Assembly (NCBI RefSeq): GCF_007827595.1
Contig: NZ_VISR01000012.1
Coordinates: 124,001-188,000, forward strand
Direction of reading: 5' to 3'
Length of the DNA stretch: 64,000 nt
DNA from: Streptomyces sp. BK340
Lineage (GTDB): Bacteria; Actinomycetota; Actinomycetes; Streptomycetales; Streptomycetaceae
Shown: positions 8,727 to 17,241 of the stretch, one piece after another
How positions within the stretch are numbered: the stretch's first letter is position 1
Layout of the letters: every line of letters begins with the position of its first letter
Translations under genes and position numbers: made by a program
The notes under the pieces: generated by a model
Database searches by the model: none
The model's input: the letters and a program-made list of their open reading frames with translations, nothing else
What the model was told of the DNA's origin: nothing

Positions 8727-8828
8727 ATGACCGGCTCCCGCATCCCGGGCCTGCTCGTGCCCGCCGTCCTCCTGCTGGCCCTGGCTGTCGGCGCCTGCTG
8801 GTACTGGCGACACCGCAACGACGACTGA
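8727..8828 (+). CDS. Small single-pass membrane protein (33 aa)
   Basis: A 33-codon frame with a GAAGG ribosome site 10 bases before the ATG. It encodes Ser/Arg, then one hydrophobic helix (GLLVPAVLLLALAVGACW), then a basic-polar tail. Composition and placement after the wall-binding protein look like a genuine small membrane peptide, but no family is recognised. Confidence 0.45.
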   Translation: MTGSRIPGLLVPAVLLLALAVGACWYWRHRNDD

Positions 8829-8890
8829 CGACATGGTGACGACCGACGGCATGCTGACGACAGGCGACGGCAGCGCTGACCGGCGACGCC

Positions 8891-9268
8891 TCAGCGGGGC
8901 ATGCCGCGGGCTGCCAGCGCCTCGCTGACCGCGCGGACACTGCGCGCGATGTGCTGCAGCTGAAGCACCTCGGCCGCGTACAGCTTGATCGTGTGCTCGA
9001 TGACCGACTCGGGCAGGCCGAGGACGGGCAGTTCGGCCCGCGCGGTCTGCAGTGCCGTCCGGGCCACCCGGATCTCCTGCTGGACCTGGATCTGCGCGTG
9101 CCGGGCGAGCAGGACGGGGTGCCGGATCAGCGCCGGGTAGCTGGCGTAGCGCGCCGGGACCAGCTCGCGCAGCCACTTGGCCGCCGAGCGTTCCCAGTCG
9201 TAGCTGCCGGGCATCTTGACCTGGCAGGGCCAGTCGGGGCTGAGGCGCGTGGTGGTGGTCAAGGACAT
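8891..9268 (-). CDS. Conserved-looking hypothetical protein, helical, 125 aa
   Basis: I do not recognise a named family. The protein is hydrophilic and mostly helical, with a Trp/Tyr-rich N-terminus (SPDWPCQVKMPGSYDWER) and a long amphipathic helix from about residue 55 to 115. ATG 9268 is preceded by GGAAG on the minus strand at slightly long spacing. Its leader is unusually long: the nearest good promoter (9579-9607) lies ~310 bp upstream, and a very stable 13-bp hairpin stands 50 bases ahead of the start codon, so translation or transcription may be controlled in the leader. Confidence 0.65.
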   Translation of the reverse strand: MSLTTTTRLSPDWPCQVKMPGSYDWERSAAKWLRELVPARYASYPALIRHPVLLARHAQIQVQQEIRVARTALQTARAELPVLGLPESVIEHTIKLYAAEVLQLQHIARSVRAVSEALAARGMPR

Positions 9269-9317
9269 GGGCAATCGCTTCCGGTGTGCGGCGTCGTGAG
9301 GGTGGTCCGACGGTTGG

Positions 9318-9351
9318 GGCGGCCCCGGCCTAGGGGATGGCCGGGGCCGCC
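9318..9351. repeat. 13-bp perfect hairpin in the leader of the 125-aa gene
   Basis: Arms 9318-9330 (GGCGGCCCCGGCC) and 9339-9351 pair without mismatch over an 8-nt loop. No T-run follows on either strand. Position inside the presumed 5' leader of the minus-strand gene suggests attenuation or mRNA stability control. Confidence 0.5.
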
Positions 9352-9578
9352 ACGGGCGCATCGCCTGGGCGGTGCGCCACCGGGCACCCTGTTCGCCGAC
9401 GTGGGTAGGGGACGGCGGCTGAGGGTGTCCGTGCGGGGGCCCCGGGCGCGGAGGACCTGCGCGGCTGGAGTGCTTGCGTGCGCATGGGCGGTCCGTCGGC
9501 TTTCTCGGGGCGGTGTGCGAGCGGTGAGTCCCGCGGGTGTGGAACGAGCCCGGAGTCGACCGGGCGAGATCCGTGAGC

Positions 9579-9607
9579 AGTATTTATATATACCGACGGG
9601 TTTGCAA
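9579..9607 (-). promoter_or_regulatory. Candidate housekeeping-type promoter
   Basis: On the minus strand TTGCAA (9602-9607) and AATACT (9579-9584) are 17 bp apart inside the most AT-rich patch of this region (9575-9650). Just upstream, ATGAA-N4-TTCAT (9613-9626) is a short dyad that could bind a regulator. It points toward the 125-aa gene. The remainder of the 458-bp gap 9269-9726 shows no gene on either strand. Confidence 0.45.
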
Positions 9608-9726
9608 GACGTATGAAAACATTCATGCGGGATATGCGTTGAATGATCCTCTGACGGCGAAAGATCCCCGTGCGGGGTGCGTGGGACAGGAAGAACTGCG
9701 GGATGCGTCTCCCGCGGGCGCAAGGT

Positions 9727-10644
9727 TCAGTCCTTCAGGAAGAACTGCTGCTGGTCGGCGACCTGTTCGTACTTCTCCAGGCGGGCCTGGGTGCGCTCCG
9801 GATCGGCGTCGGTCATGGCCTGCAGCAGAGCCGCGGCCATCACTCCGGGCGCCGCGTAGGAGTCGAAGACCAGACGGGAGCCGGTGCCGGTGGCGAACGT
9901 GACGTCGGCCTCGTCGGCCAGTGGACCGAGTGCCAGGTCGGTGATCAGAGCAACCTTCAGGCCGGCCTCCCGGGCGACCCGGAGCGCGGTGAGCGTCTCC
10001 TGCGCATGCCGGGGCATGGCGAACGCCAGCACCCAGGTGCCGCCGGCCTCGCGCGACTGGAGCAGCGCGTCGTAGGCGACGCTGCCGCCGCGCGTCACCA
10101 GCCGTACGTCGGGATGGATGCGGCGGGCGGCATAGCCGAAGTACTCGGCCAGTGACACGGAGATGCGCAGCCCCAGCACGGTCAGCGGGGTGGAGCGGGA
10201 CAGCGCGCGGCCGACCTGGATCACCCGGTCGGGGTCGGCGAAGTCGCGGCGCATGTTCTCCAGGTTCTGGATCTCGGCGTCGACGGCCGCCTGGAGCTCG
10301 TTGGCGCGGTCCACCTCGCCGGGCCCGCCCGCCAGCGTGCTCAGCGCGATCGACTGGAGCTTCTCCCGCAGCGCCGGGTAGCCGCTGAAGCCGACGGCGG
10401 CAGCGAAGCGGGTGACCGAGGGCTGGCTGACGCCCACGCGGTCCGCCAGCTCGGTGATCGACAGGAACGCCGCCTCGGTGATGTGCTCGATCAGGTACTG
10501 GGCCACGCGGCGCTGGCCCGGGGACAGCCGCGGGCCGTCGAAGAGTTCCCTGAGCTGGGAGGTCGGTGCGGCCCCGGCCTCCGGTGCACTTTTGCCCGAG
10601 GTGATCGCTGATGCCTGGGCGCGTGCCTGCTGCGGCGAGGGCAC
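9727..10644 (-). CDS. MurR/RpiR family transcriptional regulator
   Basis: 305 residues: an N-terminal RpiR helix-turn-helix (ITELADRVGVSQPSVTRFAA near residues 65-85) followed by a SIS sugar-isomerase domain (about 130-280; SRSTPLTVLGLRISVSLAEY and the AFAMPRHAQETLTALRVA loop). The family senses phosphosugars and controls amino-sugar or pentose catabolism. I chose GTG 10644 because an exact AAAGGAG sits 8 bases before it; the 10-residue longer reading from 10674 is less likely. No sugar-catabolic gene is directly adjacent, but kinase and ABC-transporter genes lie 4-9 kb away. Confidence 0.87.
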   Translation of the reverse strand: MPSPQQARAQASAITSGKSAPEAGAAPTSQLRELFDGPRLSPGQRRVAQYLIEHITEAAFLSITELADRVGVSQPSVTRFAAAVGFSGYPALREKLQSIALSTLAGGPGEVDRANELQAAVDAEIQNLENMRRDFADPDRVIQVGRALSRSTPLTVLGLRISVSLAEYFGYAARRIHPDVRLVTRGGSVAYDALLQSREAGGTWVLAFAMPRHAQETLTALRVAREAGLKVALITDLALGPLADEADVTFATGTGSRLVFDSYAAPGVMAAALLQAMTDADPERTQARLEKYEQVADQQQFFLKD

Positions 10645-10726
10645 CGACCCGTCTCCTTTGTCTCCCACGACCACTCAACATAGCTCACCGACCGTCATGA
10701 CCAGGGGCTGTCACGGGCAGGCAGGC

Positions 10727-12433
10727 TCACCGCCGGTACAAGGTGATCGAATGACCCACTTGATCGATGGGTCGGCTGGACTCGATCAATTCGGCCAGTC
10801 GGCCACGTGCCTTGGCCACGGCGGAGTCCGACACGACGAGCAGTCCGTGCACCCGGCCGGACGGCACCGTGCGCGGATCGGCGGCACGGATGCCGTAGTA
10901 CGACGGCACACCGCTGCCCTTGTAGACCAGCCACACCCGCTCGCCCGGGTACCGCTGCCGGAGGCGGTCGGCGAGCCGGCCGAGGTCCTGGCCCCAGTCC
11001 ACGTTGGAGTCGTGCAGCAGCCGGTGGGTGTCGGCCGGCCCGCCGAACGCCTCGTTGGCATAAGGCAGGTAGTACGGGAACGTGCGCAGCGAACTCACCG
11101 CCACCCACAGCACCAGCAGCCCCGTCAGCACACCCGACCGGCGCCACCGCAGCGCGGGCACACAGGCTCCCGCCACCGCGAGGAACACCGGCACGAACAG
11201 CGCGTACCGGGTACCGAAGTCCCGCGAGCCCGTCATCGCCGCCGCCAGCAGCACCACGGGCGGCAGCAGCAGATAGGGGGCGGCGGGCCGCAGCCGTCGC
11301 ACCGTCAGTACGGCCGCGACACCGGCCGCTCCCAGCACGAGCAGCCCGAGCGGAGTCTTCACCAGCAGAGCCGCGGGCAGGTAGTACCAGAGCGATCCCG
11401 TGTACAGGCGCCCGAACAGGTAGCCCTGCCAGGGGTAGTCCTCCAGGCCGAACTGCACCCGCATCCCGGCCCGGTACGCCTCCGGCAGCGGCAACAGGTC
11501 CGTCACGCGCCCGCGCAGCCCGTGCACGGCCGGCACCGGCTCGGCGGGCGTGAACCGCAGCCCGGGATCGACCGCCAGATACGTGACCCACACGACGGCG
11601 ACGGCCACCAGCGCCACGGCCGCCGCCCCCGCGAGCCCCAGGAGCACCTTCCGGCGCCGCTCGGCACCCCGCCGGGCGGCCCACACCGACACCGCCGCGA
11701 GCAGCATCACCACGGGGATCGCGGGCAGGGCGCTCATCTTCGTCGCCACCGCCGCCCCGAGAGCCGCCCCGCAGAGCGGCAGGTGCAACCGGGGCCGGTC
11801 CCGGGCCCGCCACGCCAGCCAGGCGGACGTCAGCACGAACCCGGCCGCCGGCACGTCCAGCGTGGCCAGCGAGCCGTGCGCGATCACGTCGGGCGAGAAG
11901 GCGTACAGCGCGAGCGCCGTCAGCCCGCCCGCGGCCCCCCTCAGCTCATGCGCGAACGCGAACACGACCAGCCCGAACAGTAGGGTCAGCGCGATCACCG
12001 GCAGTCGTGCCCACAGCATCAGCCGCCATGGATCGTTGCCCGACTCGTACAGCAGATGCCGGCCCACCTCGCCCTGCGTGCCGGTGTACGCCGGGTCGTA
12101 GTGCGGGTCGGCCACCGCCACCCCGGCCGCGATCAGCAGCTTGCCGAGCGGCGGGTGCTCGGGGTTGTAGCGCAGCCGGTGCTCATGCACATAGTCGGTG
12201 GCCGTCGCCACGTACACGGGCTCGTCGATGGTGGGCGTCTGCCGGACCGCCGTGGTGACCATGGCGGCGGCCATCTGGGCCAGCAGCAGCGCCACCAGGA
12301 GCGGCACCAGCCACCGCCGCCGGCGGCGCAGCCCGGCGAGCAGACGGTCCCGGGCCGTACTCCGCCGGGGACTGTCGTCCGCTGGGGCCTCGGCTACGAG
12401 GACCTGGGCCGTGTGCTGTGCGCGCGCCATCAT
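10727..12433 (-). CDS. GT-C fold (GT39/PMT-like) membrane glycosyltransferase
   Basis: 568 residues with a cytoplasmic basic N-terminus and about 10-12 membrane helices. The first extracytoplasmic loop carries TIDEPVYVATATDY, whose Asp-Glu pair is the catalytic/metal motif of lipid-linked glycosyltransferases, and YNPEHPPLGKLLIA follows. Near the C-terminus SNVDWGQDLGRLADRL is a hallmark of this family. Such enzymes move a sugar from polyprenyl-phosphate to protein or lipid outside the membrane. ATG 12433 starts just after a GGGGCGG; a second ATG follows immediately. The gene runs behind, and in the same direction as, the secreted PAP2 phosphatase (107 bp gap). Acceptor unknown. Confidence 0.82.
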   Translation of the reverse strand: MMARAQHTAQVLVAEAPADDSPRRSTARDRLLAGLRRRRRWLVPLLVALLLAQMAAAMVTTAVRQTPTIDEPVYVATATDYVHEHRLRYNPEHPPLGKLLIAAGVAVADPHYDPAYTGTQGEVGRHLLYESGNDPWRLMLWARLPVIALTLLFGLVVFAFAHELRGAAGGLTALALYAFSPDVIAHGSLATLDVPAAGFVLTSAWLAWRARDRPRLHLPLCGAALGAAVATKMSALPAIPVVMLLAAVSVWAARRGAERRRKVLLGLAGAAAVALVAVAVVWVTYLAVDPGLRFTPAEPVPAVHGLRGRVTDLLPLPEAYRAGMRVQFGLEDYPWQGYLFGRLYTGSLWYYLPAALLVKTPLGLLVLGAAGVAAVLTVRRLRPAAPYLLLPPVVLLAAAMTGSRDFGTRYALFVPVFLAVAGACVPALRWRRSGVLTGLLVLWVAVSSLRTFPYYLPYANEAFGGPADTHRLLHDSNVDWGQDLGRLADRLRQRYPGERVWLVYKGSGVPSYYGIRAADPRTVPSGRVHGLLVVSDSAVAKARGRLAELIESSRPIDQVGHSITLYRR

Positions 12434-12540
12434 CCGCCCCACGGTGGCGCCGGCCGTGCGGTGGCGGGAGTCAGGCCCGGCAGGACCTGGCCGGGGCCGG
12501 ATCATGGTCCTACTGTCGCACCGCTCCCGCCACAGGGGCG

Positions 12541-14466
12541 TCACCGCTTCACGAGTCGTACCGACAGACCTTCTGCCGTGTACACGGGTACGGCCCGCAG
12601 CGCGTCGGAGTTCAACTCCACGCGGCCGAACTGCCCGCGCAGCCGGGGCACGTCGAGCACCGGCAGCGTGCTGCCCGCGGCCGGCGGCCGCTCGGTGTCC
12701 AGCCGCAGCGACAGCACGGCCGAACGGCCCAGCACCGCACGGTGCTTCACGGTCAGCGGCGCCCTGGCGCCCGAGCGCAGGGTGACCTCCAGGGCGCCGG
12801 AGTCCTGGGCGTACCCGCCGCGCACCCGCAGCCGCTCGCCGACCCGCAGGGTGCCGCCCGAGACCCGCACGTCCCCGTGGCCGAGTGCGTCCTCGGAACC
12901 GGCCGAAAGCACACCGGACTCCAGTACCGTCCCGCCCGTGTACCGGTTGCGGCCGGTCAGCGTCAGCGTGCCGGTGCCCCGCTTGGTCAGGCCGCCGCAC
13001 CCGTCGATGTCGTTGCGCCAGCTGTCGGCCGCCGAGAAGCCGCCGGCGGTGGGGTCCAGGGTGACGGTGACGCCGGAGTCGAAGGCGCCGTAACCGTCGG
13101 CCGCGGCGAACAGGTCCAGCCGCCCCCACTGCTCGACGCCGTCGAGCAGCACGTACCCGGCGGGCAGCCCGGTGGTGCGCAGCACCTCGCGGCGCTGGTC
13201 CGCGTCCAGGTACGGCAGCCGGGTCTCCAGCAGCACCTCGGCGCCCTTCGGCACGGTCAGCGGCGCGTCGTGGCCCTGCCGGGTCAGCACGTACGTCAGC
13301 CGGGGGCGGACCGAGCGGGCGTTGGCCCCGCGGTCGGCGTACGGGTCGGTGTCCGGGTGCGCGTAGGCGTACAGGGTGTCGGTGGTGGTGCCGGTCTGCG
13401 CGGTGAAGTAGGCGAGGGCCTGGGCGCGGGCGGCGGCCTTCAGCCCGGCGTTGGCGGGGTCGGCCAGCGTGGCCGCGGCGAGCGCGGTGGCCATGACGCG
13501 GCCGCCGATGACGTCGACGGTGCTGTGCATGCCCGCCACGATCCGGGTGTGGCTCAGCTCGAAGGCGCGCGTCACCAGCTCCTGGAACCGCTCGGGCACC
13601 GCGTACGCGTAGGCGAGGGCGGCCAGGTGGAAGGCGTTGGTGTGGCCGCTCGGGAAGCCGCCGTCGTCGGCCGGAGACGTGCCGCGCTGGCGCAGCAACT
13701 GCGGCGCGACCACGACATCGGACTCGTACACCGGGTAGCCGAGCGCGTCCTTCGCGCCGGTGTCGACGACCTCGCCGTCCTCGTTCATGCGCCACGGACG
13801 CGGGTACTGGTAGGCGTACTTGGCCGGGTTTCCCGAGGCGTACGGACCGCGCACGGTGTCGACCAGTTCGGCGACCTTGCCGAGCGCTGAGTCGTGGGCG
13901 CCCGCGCCGAGCGCCGAGCCGGCCGGGGCGTCCGCGGGCACCGTGTCGCTCACGGTGGTCGCCGGGGTGCCGTCGGGCGCGCTCGTGATCGAGGTGACCG
14001 CCTCTGCGCCCGCCCTGTAGAGGCCGGCCAGCGGGCCGAGACCGGCGATCATCGCGTAGCTCTGGTGCTGGCGGTCGTAGACGAACGCCTCCTTCGCCTG
14101 CGCGTCGGTGCGCCCGGTGGTGATCCGGGCGCAGTAGAGCATGTTGGCGCGCAGCACCTCGGGGCGCAGCGGGGTGCCGGCGTCCCAGGCCGGGCCGGTC
14201 TTCCACACCTGGGCGAAACCGCCGAGGATCCGGACCACGGCGTTGGTCTCGGGAGTGAGGTTGGCCAGGACGTTGGTCCGGTAGTCGTCGACGAACGCGG
14301 CGGGGACGGTCGCGGCCTCGGCGTCGGCGGCGGACAGCCACGCGGCGAAGGCCGGGGCGGCGAACACACCCGCCGACGCGCCCATCGAGGTCTTGAGGAA
14401 ACCGCGTCGGCCCAGGGCGGTTCCACGGGCCGGCGAGGAGGAGCGGAGCCCGGCGGGTGACGGCAT
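12541..14466 (-). CDS. Tat-exported PAP2 phosphatase with autotransporter-type beta repeat
   Basis: 641 residues. A twin-arginine signal is present (GRRGFLK, residues 19-25, then a hydrophobic stretch to Ala-rich cleavage near 50). The PAP2/haloperoxidase motif set is complete: K216-x6-RP (223-224), PSGH (272-275) and R308-x5-H314-x3-D318. After a linker the C-terminal ~150 residues resemble a beta-helical segment, with one autotransporter-associated strand repeat around 491-520 (LTKRGTGTLTLTGRNRYTGG). The ATG has a GAGAGG ribosome site. It is likely an extracellular acid phosphatase/nuclease-like enzyme; the beta tail could bind cell surface or polymer. No C-terminal translocator barrel is present, as expected in a Gram-positive. 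Confidence 0.85.
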   Translation of the reverse strand: MPSPAGLRSSSPARGTALGRRGFLKTSMGASAGVFAAPAFAAWLSAADAEAATVPAAFVDDYRTNVLANLTPETNAVVRILGGFAQVWKTGPAWDAGTPLRPEVLRANMLYCARITTGRTDAQAKEAFVYDRQHQSYAMIAGLGPLAGLYRAGAEAVTSITSAPDGTPATTVSDTVPADAPAGSALGAGAHDSALGKVAELVDTVRGPYASGNPAKYAYQYPRPWRMNEDGEVVDTGAKDALGYPVYESDVVVAPQLLRQRGTSPADDGGFPSGHTNAFHLAALAYAYAVPERFQELVTRAFELSHTRIVAGMHSTVDVIGGRVMATALAAATLADPANAGLKAAARAQALAYFTAQTGTTTDTLYAYAHPDTDPYADRGANARSVRPRLTYVLTRQGHDAPLTVPKGAEVLLETRLPYLDADQRREVLRTTGLPAGYVLLDGVEQWGRLDLFAAADGYGAFDSGVTVTLDPTAGGFSAADSWRNDIDGCGGLTKRGTGTLTLTGRNRYTGGTVLESGVLSAGSEDALGHGDVRVSGGTLRVGERLRVRGGYAQDSGALEVTLRSGARAPLTVKHRAVLGRSAVLSLRLDTERPPAAGSTLPVLDVPRLRGQFGRVELNSDALRAVPVYTAEGLSVRLVKR

Positions 14467-14686
14467 GCGTGTGCCTCTCTTGAGTTCTTCGGCCGGACGG
14501 CGGCCGGGGGAGTGGCCCACGGGACCGCCCGGCGCGCACGGCCGAGACGCCCGGCCGCGATGTGCCGAAGTGTGCGATCCCGTGGGAAAGAAGTTGAACG
14601 AGTGAATATCTAGGCCGGGGCGGTGTCCCGTCGGGGAGTCCACGGCGACGAGGGCGTGTGCGGCCGGTGAACGCGGGGCGCGCCGC

Positions 14687-15589
14687 TCACAGGATCGAAC
14701 GCGCCAGCGCCACCGCCCCGTTGACGGGCGGCACCCGCAGCGGGTGCGGCCGTGCTCCGGGCAGGGCGTGGGAGAGTGCGGCGGTGAAGGCGCCGTACAG
14801 GAGCGGCTGGGCGAGGACGGTGCTTCCCGCGACCACCACGTCGTCCACGGCGAGGCCGCGGTCGGCGAGCCGGACGACGAGCGCGGCGAGGGAGCGGCCC
14901 CCGGCCGCTATCACCTCGTGGGCGAGCCGGGAACCCGCCTCGGCGGCCGAGAACAGGACCGGGGCGCGCCGGCCCCACTCGGCGGAGACGTCGGAGGCAC
15001 TCTCCAACGCCGCGCCGAGCGCGGGCACTTCGGGTACGTCGAACGCGGCGAGCAGTGCGGTGGCCAGCGCGTCGGGTGCCTCGCCGCGGTCGTGGGCGGC
15101 CCAGCAGGCCCGCGCGGCCTCCCGGACCAGCCCGGCGGAGCCGCCCTCGTCACCGAGGACCGCGCCCCAGCCGCCGACCTGCACCGGCGTGCCGTCGGCC
15201 GCGTGACCGACCGCGACCGATCCGGTGCCCGCGACCAGACCGACCCCCTTCTCCAACCCCGCGGCGGGGACGAGGAGTTCGGCGTCGCCGACGATCAGCG
15301 CGGGCACGTCCAGGACATCGCCCAGGGCGGCCCGGATCCCGGCGCACTGGCGCAGTGTCTCGCAGGCGTGCCCGCCCACGGCGAGGGCGGCCGGCCGGAG
15401 TCCGGCCGGCAGGGCGTCGTCGAGCAGTGCGGCCAGCCAGGCCGCGGCGGCGGCAGGGGTGTGCGGCCGCCAGCCGCTGCTGGAACGGACGCGGTCGGCG
15501 ACCAGCTCGCCCCCGGCAAGTGCCCGGAGGTGGGTCTTGGTGCCGCCCACGTCGATCCCGACCACGAGGGGATGCGGAACGTCCTGCAC
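14687..15589 (-). CDS. BadF/BadG-type N-acetylglucosamine (sugar) kinase
   Basis: 300 residues with the actin-like ATPase phosphate-1 motif VVGIDVGGTKTHLRAL at the N-terminus, GLVAGTGSVAVGH (phosphate-2) in the middle and VVVAGSTVLAQP (adenosine motif) near the end. The group includes eukaryotic-type N-acetylglucosamine kinases. The GTG at 15589 follows AGAGGA on the minus strand; the longer reading to 15817 would run across the regulatory gap. It is divergent from the ROK regulator, sharing a 260-bp control region with an 8-bp dyad, and probably phosphorylates the sugar imported by the ABC system downstream of that regulator. Confidence 0.82.
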   Translation of the reverse strand: MQDVPHPLVVGIDVGGTKTHLRALAGGELVADRVRSSSGWRPHTPAAAAAWLAALLDDALPAGLRPAALAVGGHACETLRQCAGIRAALGDVLDVPALIVGDAELLVPAAGLEKGVGLVAGTGSVAVGHAADGTPVQVGGWGAVLGDEGGSAGLVREAARACWAAHDRGEAPDALATALLAAFDVPEVPALGAALESASDVSAEWGRRAPVLFSAAEAGSRLAHEVIAAGGRSLAALVVRLADRGLAVDDVVVAGSTVLAQPLLYGAFTAALSHALPGARPHPLRVPPVNGAVALARSIL

Positions 15590-15752
15590 GGATCCTCTTT
15601 CGTCGTCCGCAGGGAGCTGTGCTGCAGGAGCCGTGCTCCCTGGTGCTGTGCTGCGACGGCGGGCGAACCGCGCCTCGATGAAGGGCTGCAGAAGGTGTCG
15701 GGAAGCCCCGGGACGGGCTTCGGCGGCGGTCACGGCAGGCGAGTACCGTGAG

Positions 15753-15776
15753 TTCGTTAGGAAATTAACTAACGAA
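15753..15776. promoter_or_regulatory. Dyad operator between sugar kinase and ROK regulator
   Basis: TTCGTTAG (15753-15760) and CTAACGAA (15769-15776) are exact reverse complements 8 bases apart, in an AT-rich island unlike its surroundings. The left arm runs into AGGAAA, the half-site I recall for the Streptomyces ROK repressor CsnR. It is placed to control both divergent genes. Confidence 0.6.
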
Positions 15777-15849
15777 GTAGAGTGCGTCAAGGGGCACGCA
15801 ATCCCGGCGTCCCTCACCAGCAGACTGCGGATCGAATCCGGGGGAGAGC

Positions 15850-16971
15850 ATGATCCTGAGCGAGAGCGCCCGTGCGGTGTTCGCCGTCCTGGCCACGGCC
15901 GGCTCCGCCACCCGCCCCCGGCTGGCGGCCGACGCGGGCCTTTCGAAACCGACGGTCTCCGCCGCCGTGGCCGAACTCGAGGCCGCGGGGCTCGCCGCCC
16001 ACTCCGGTACGGCCTCCAGCGGCACCGGCCGCACCGCCGCCGTCTACCGTCTCGGCCCGGCCGCCGGGACCGTGCTCGCCGTGGACCTCGGCCCCACCCA
16101 CACCCGGGTACGCGGCTGCGCCCTCGACGGCAGCCTGCTCGCCCAGGCCACCACCTCCCGGGCCGATGCCGCCGACGCCGTGCGCGAGACCCTCGCCGCG
16201 CTGCCCGCCGGTGCCCCGCTGCGCACCATCGTCGTCGCCGTCGGCGACGTCACCGCACAGGACCGGGACGGCACCGGCATGCGGCCCGCGACCGCCAAGG
16301 CCGGGCCCGCCTACGACGCCATGGCCGTCGCGCTGCCGCCCGGTGTCCCCGTCCACCTCGAGAACAACGTGAACTGTGCCGCGCTCGCCGAGCTGCACGA
16401 GGGCGCCGCCCGCGGCCGCCACACCTTCGGCTATCTGCGGATCGGCGTGGGTATCGGCCTCGGCATCGTCGTCGGCGGCCGGGTGCTGCGCGGAGCGAAC
16501 GGCGCCGCGGGCGAGCTGGCCCGGCTGCCCTACCCCTGGGACGACGACCGTGAGCCGCGCCGCGAGGCCCTGGAGGATTACGTCGGTGCGCACTCCCTGC
16601 TGCACCGGGCCGCGGAGGCCTGGCGGTCCGCCGACGGTCCCTGCCCCCGCACCACCGAGCAGCTCTTCGCCCTCGCCGCCGAGGGCCGGGCGACGGCCCG
16701 CGCCGTCGTCGCGCGCCACGCCGCCGACGTGGGCAGGCTGGCCGCCGCCGTCGCCGCCGTGCTGGACCCCGGGCTGATCGTGCTCGGCGGCAGCACCGGC
16801 GCGGACCCGCAGCTCCTGCCGGGTGTCCGGGCCGAACTTGAGCGGCTGAGCTGGCCCACCGAGGTGGTCAGCAGCACGGTCGGGGACCTCGGCACCGTCG
16901 CGGGCGCGGCCGGGCTCGCGGTCGCACGCGGAGTCCAAACCGTGACCGAGGGCGTGCGGGCGAAGGATTGA
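15850..16971 (+). CDS. ROK family transcriptional regulator lacking the usual zinc motif
   Basis: 373 residues: a winged helix at 15-55 (TRPRLAADAGLSKPTVSAAV) and a ROK sugar-binding domain. The expected DxGxT loop reads DLGPTHTR. The conserved zinc motif (CxCGxxGCxE) is missing: after NGAAGELARLPYPW comes DDDREPRREALEDYVG, with no cysteine. The sugar-contact ENNVNCAALAE is kept. Loss of zinc and altered phosphate loop indicate a pure sensor, not a kinase. The ATG follows ggggagag closely. It precedes the ABC sugar operon and is divergent from the sugar kinase; in Streptomyces such regulators repress the transporter until an oligosaccharide binds. Confidence 0.85.
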   Translation: MILSESARAVFAVLATAGSATRPRLAADAGLSKPTVSAAVAELEAAGLAAHSGTASSGTGRTAAVYRLGPAAGTVLAVDLGPTHTRVRGCALDGSLLAQATTSRADAADAVRETLAALPAGAPLRTIVVAVGDVTAQDRDGTGMRPATAKAGPAYDAMAVALPPGVPVHLENNVNCAALAELHEGAARGRHTFGYLRIGVGIGLGIVVGGRVLRGANGAAGELARLPYPWDDDREPRREALEDYVGAHSLLHRAAEAWRSADGPCPRTTEQLFALAAEGRATARAVVARHAADVGRLAAAVAAVLDPGLIVLGGSTGADPQLLPGVRAELERLSWPTEVVSSTVGDLGTVAGAAGLAVARGVQTVTEGVRAKD

Positions 16972-16994
16972 CGGCCTCCGACTCGGTCTGCCAA

Positions 16995-17013
16995 TGTCCG
17001 GACAAGCGCTTTC
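16995..17013. promoter_or_regulatory. Overlapping palindromes ahead of the ABC sugar operon
   Basis: TGTCCGGACA (16995-17004) overlaps AAGCGCTT (17004-17011), the core shared by many LacI/GalR-type carbohydrate operators. They lie 23-41 bases past the ROK stop and ~230 bp before the binding-protein start. Confidence 0.45.
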
Positions 17014-17161
17014 TAAGCCGGGCGGGACCCCGGCTCGAGGGTGGGCGTCCCGACCGTACGCGACGTGCGGCAGCCGGGCGAGGGCGTGCTCGCCGGGCGA
17101 CGGCCGTCAGGGCCGGGGACCGCACCCGTCAGGAGTGCGCGGCCGGGCGAGGCCGCATACC

Positions 17162-17174
17162 GGAAAGCGATTCC
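17162..17174. promoter_or_regulatory. Second operator-like dyad before the ABC operon
   Basis: GGAAAGCGATTCC: outer GGAA/TTCC arms are symmetric around AGCGA, similar to LacI-type sugar operators. It lies 67 bp upstream of the binding-protein GTG. Weak on its own; suggestive with the palindromes at 16995. Confidence 0.35.
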
Positions 17175-17241
17175 AACACCAAGGCGCCCGAGCCGAGTTG
17201 ACCGGCTCCGGAATCCGTCACGCACCTTCAGGGAGGACCCG

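Noticed and set aside
10727..14539. Single 1270-codon minus-strand frame
   Set aside because: Only the part up to 12433 is a membrane glycosyltransferase; the rest is a shadow of the PAP2 phosphatase gene, which has the motifs and signal peptide.
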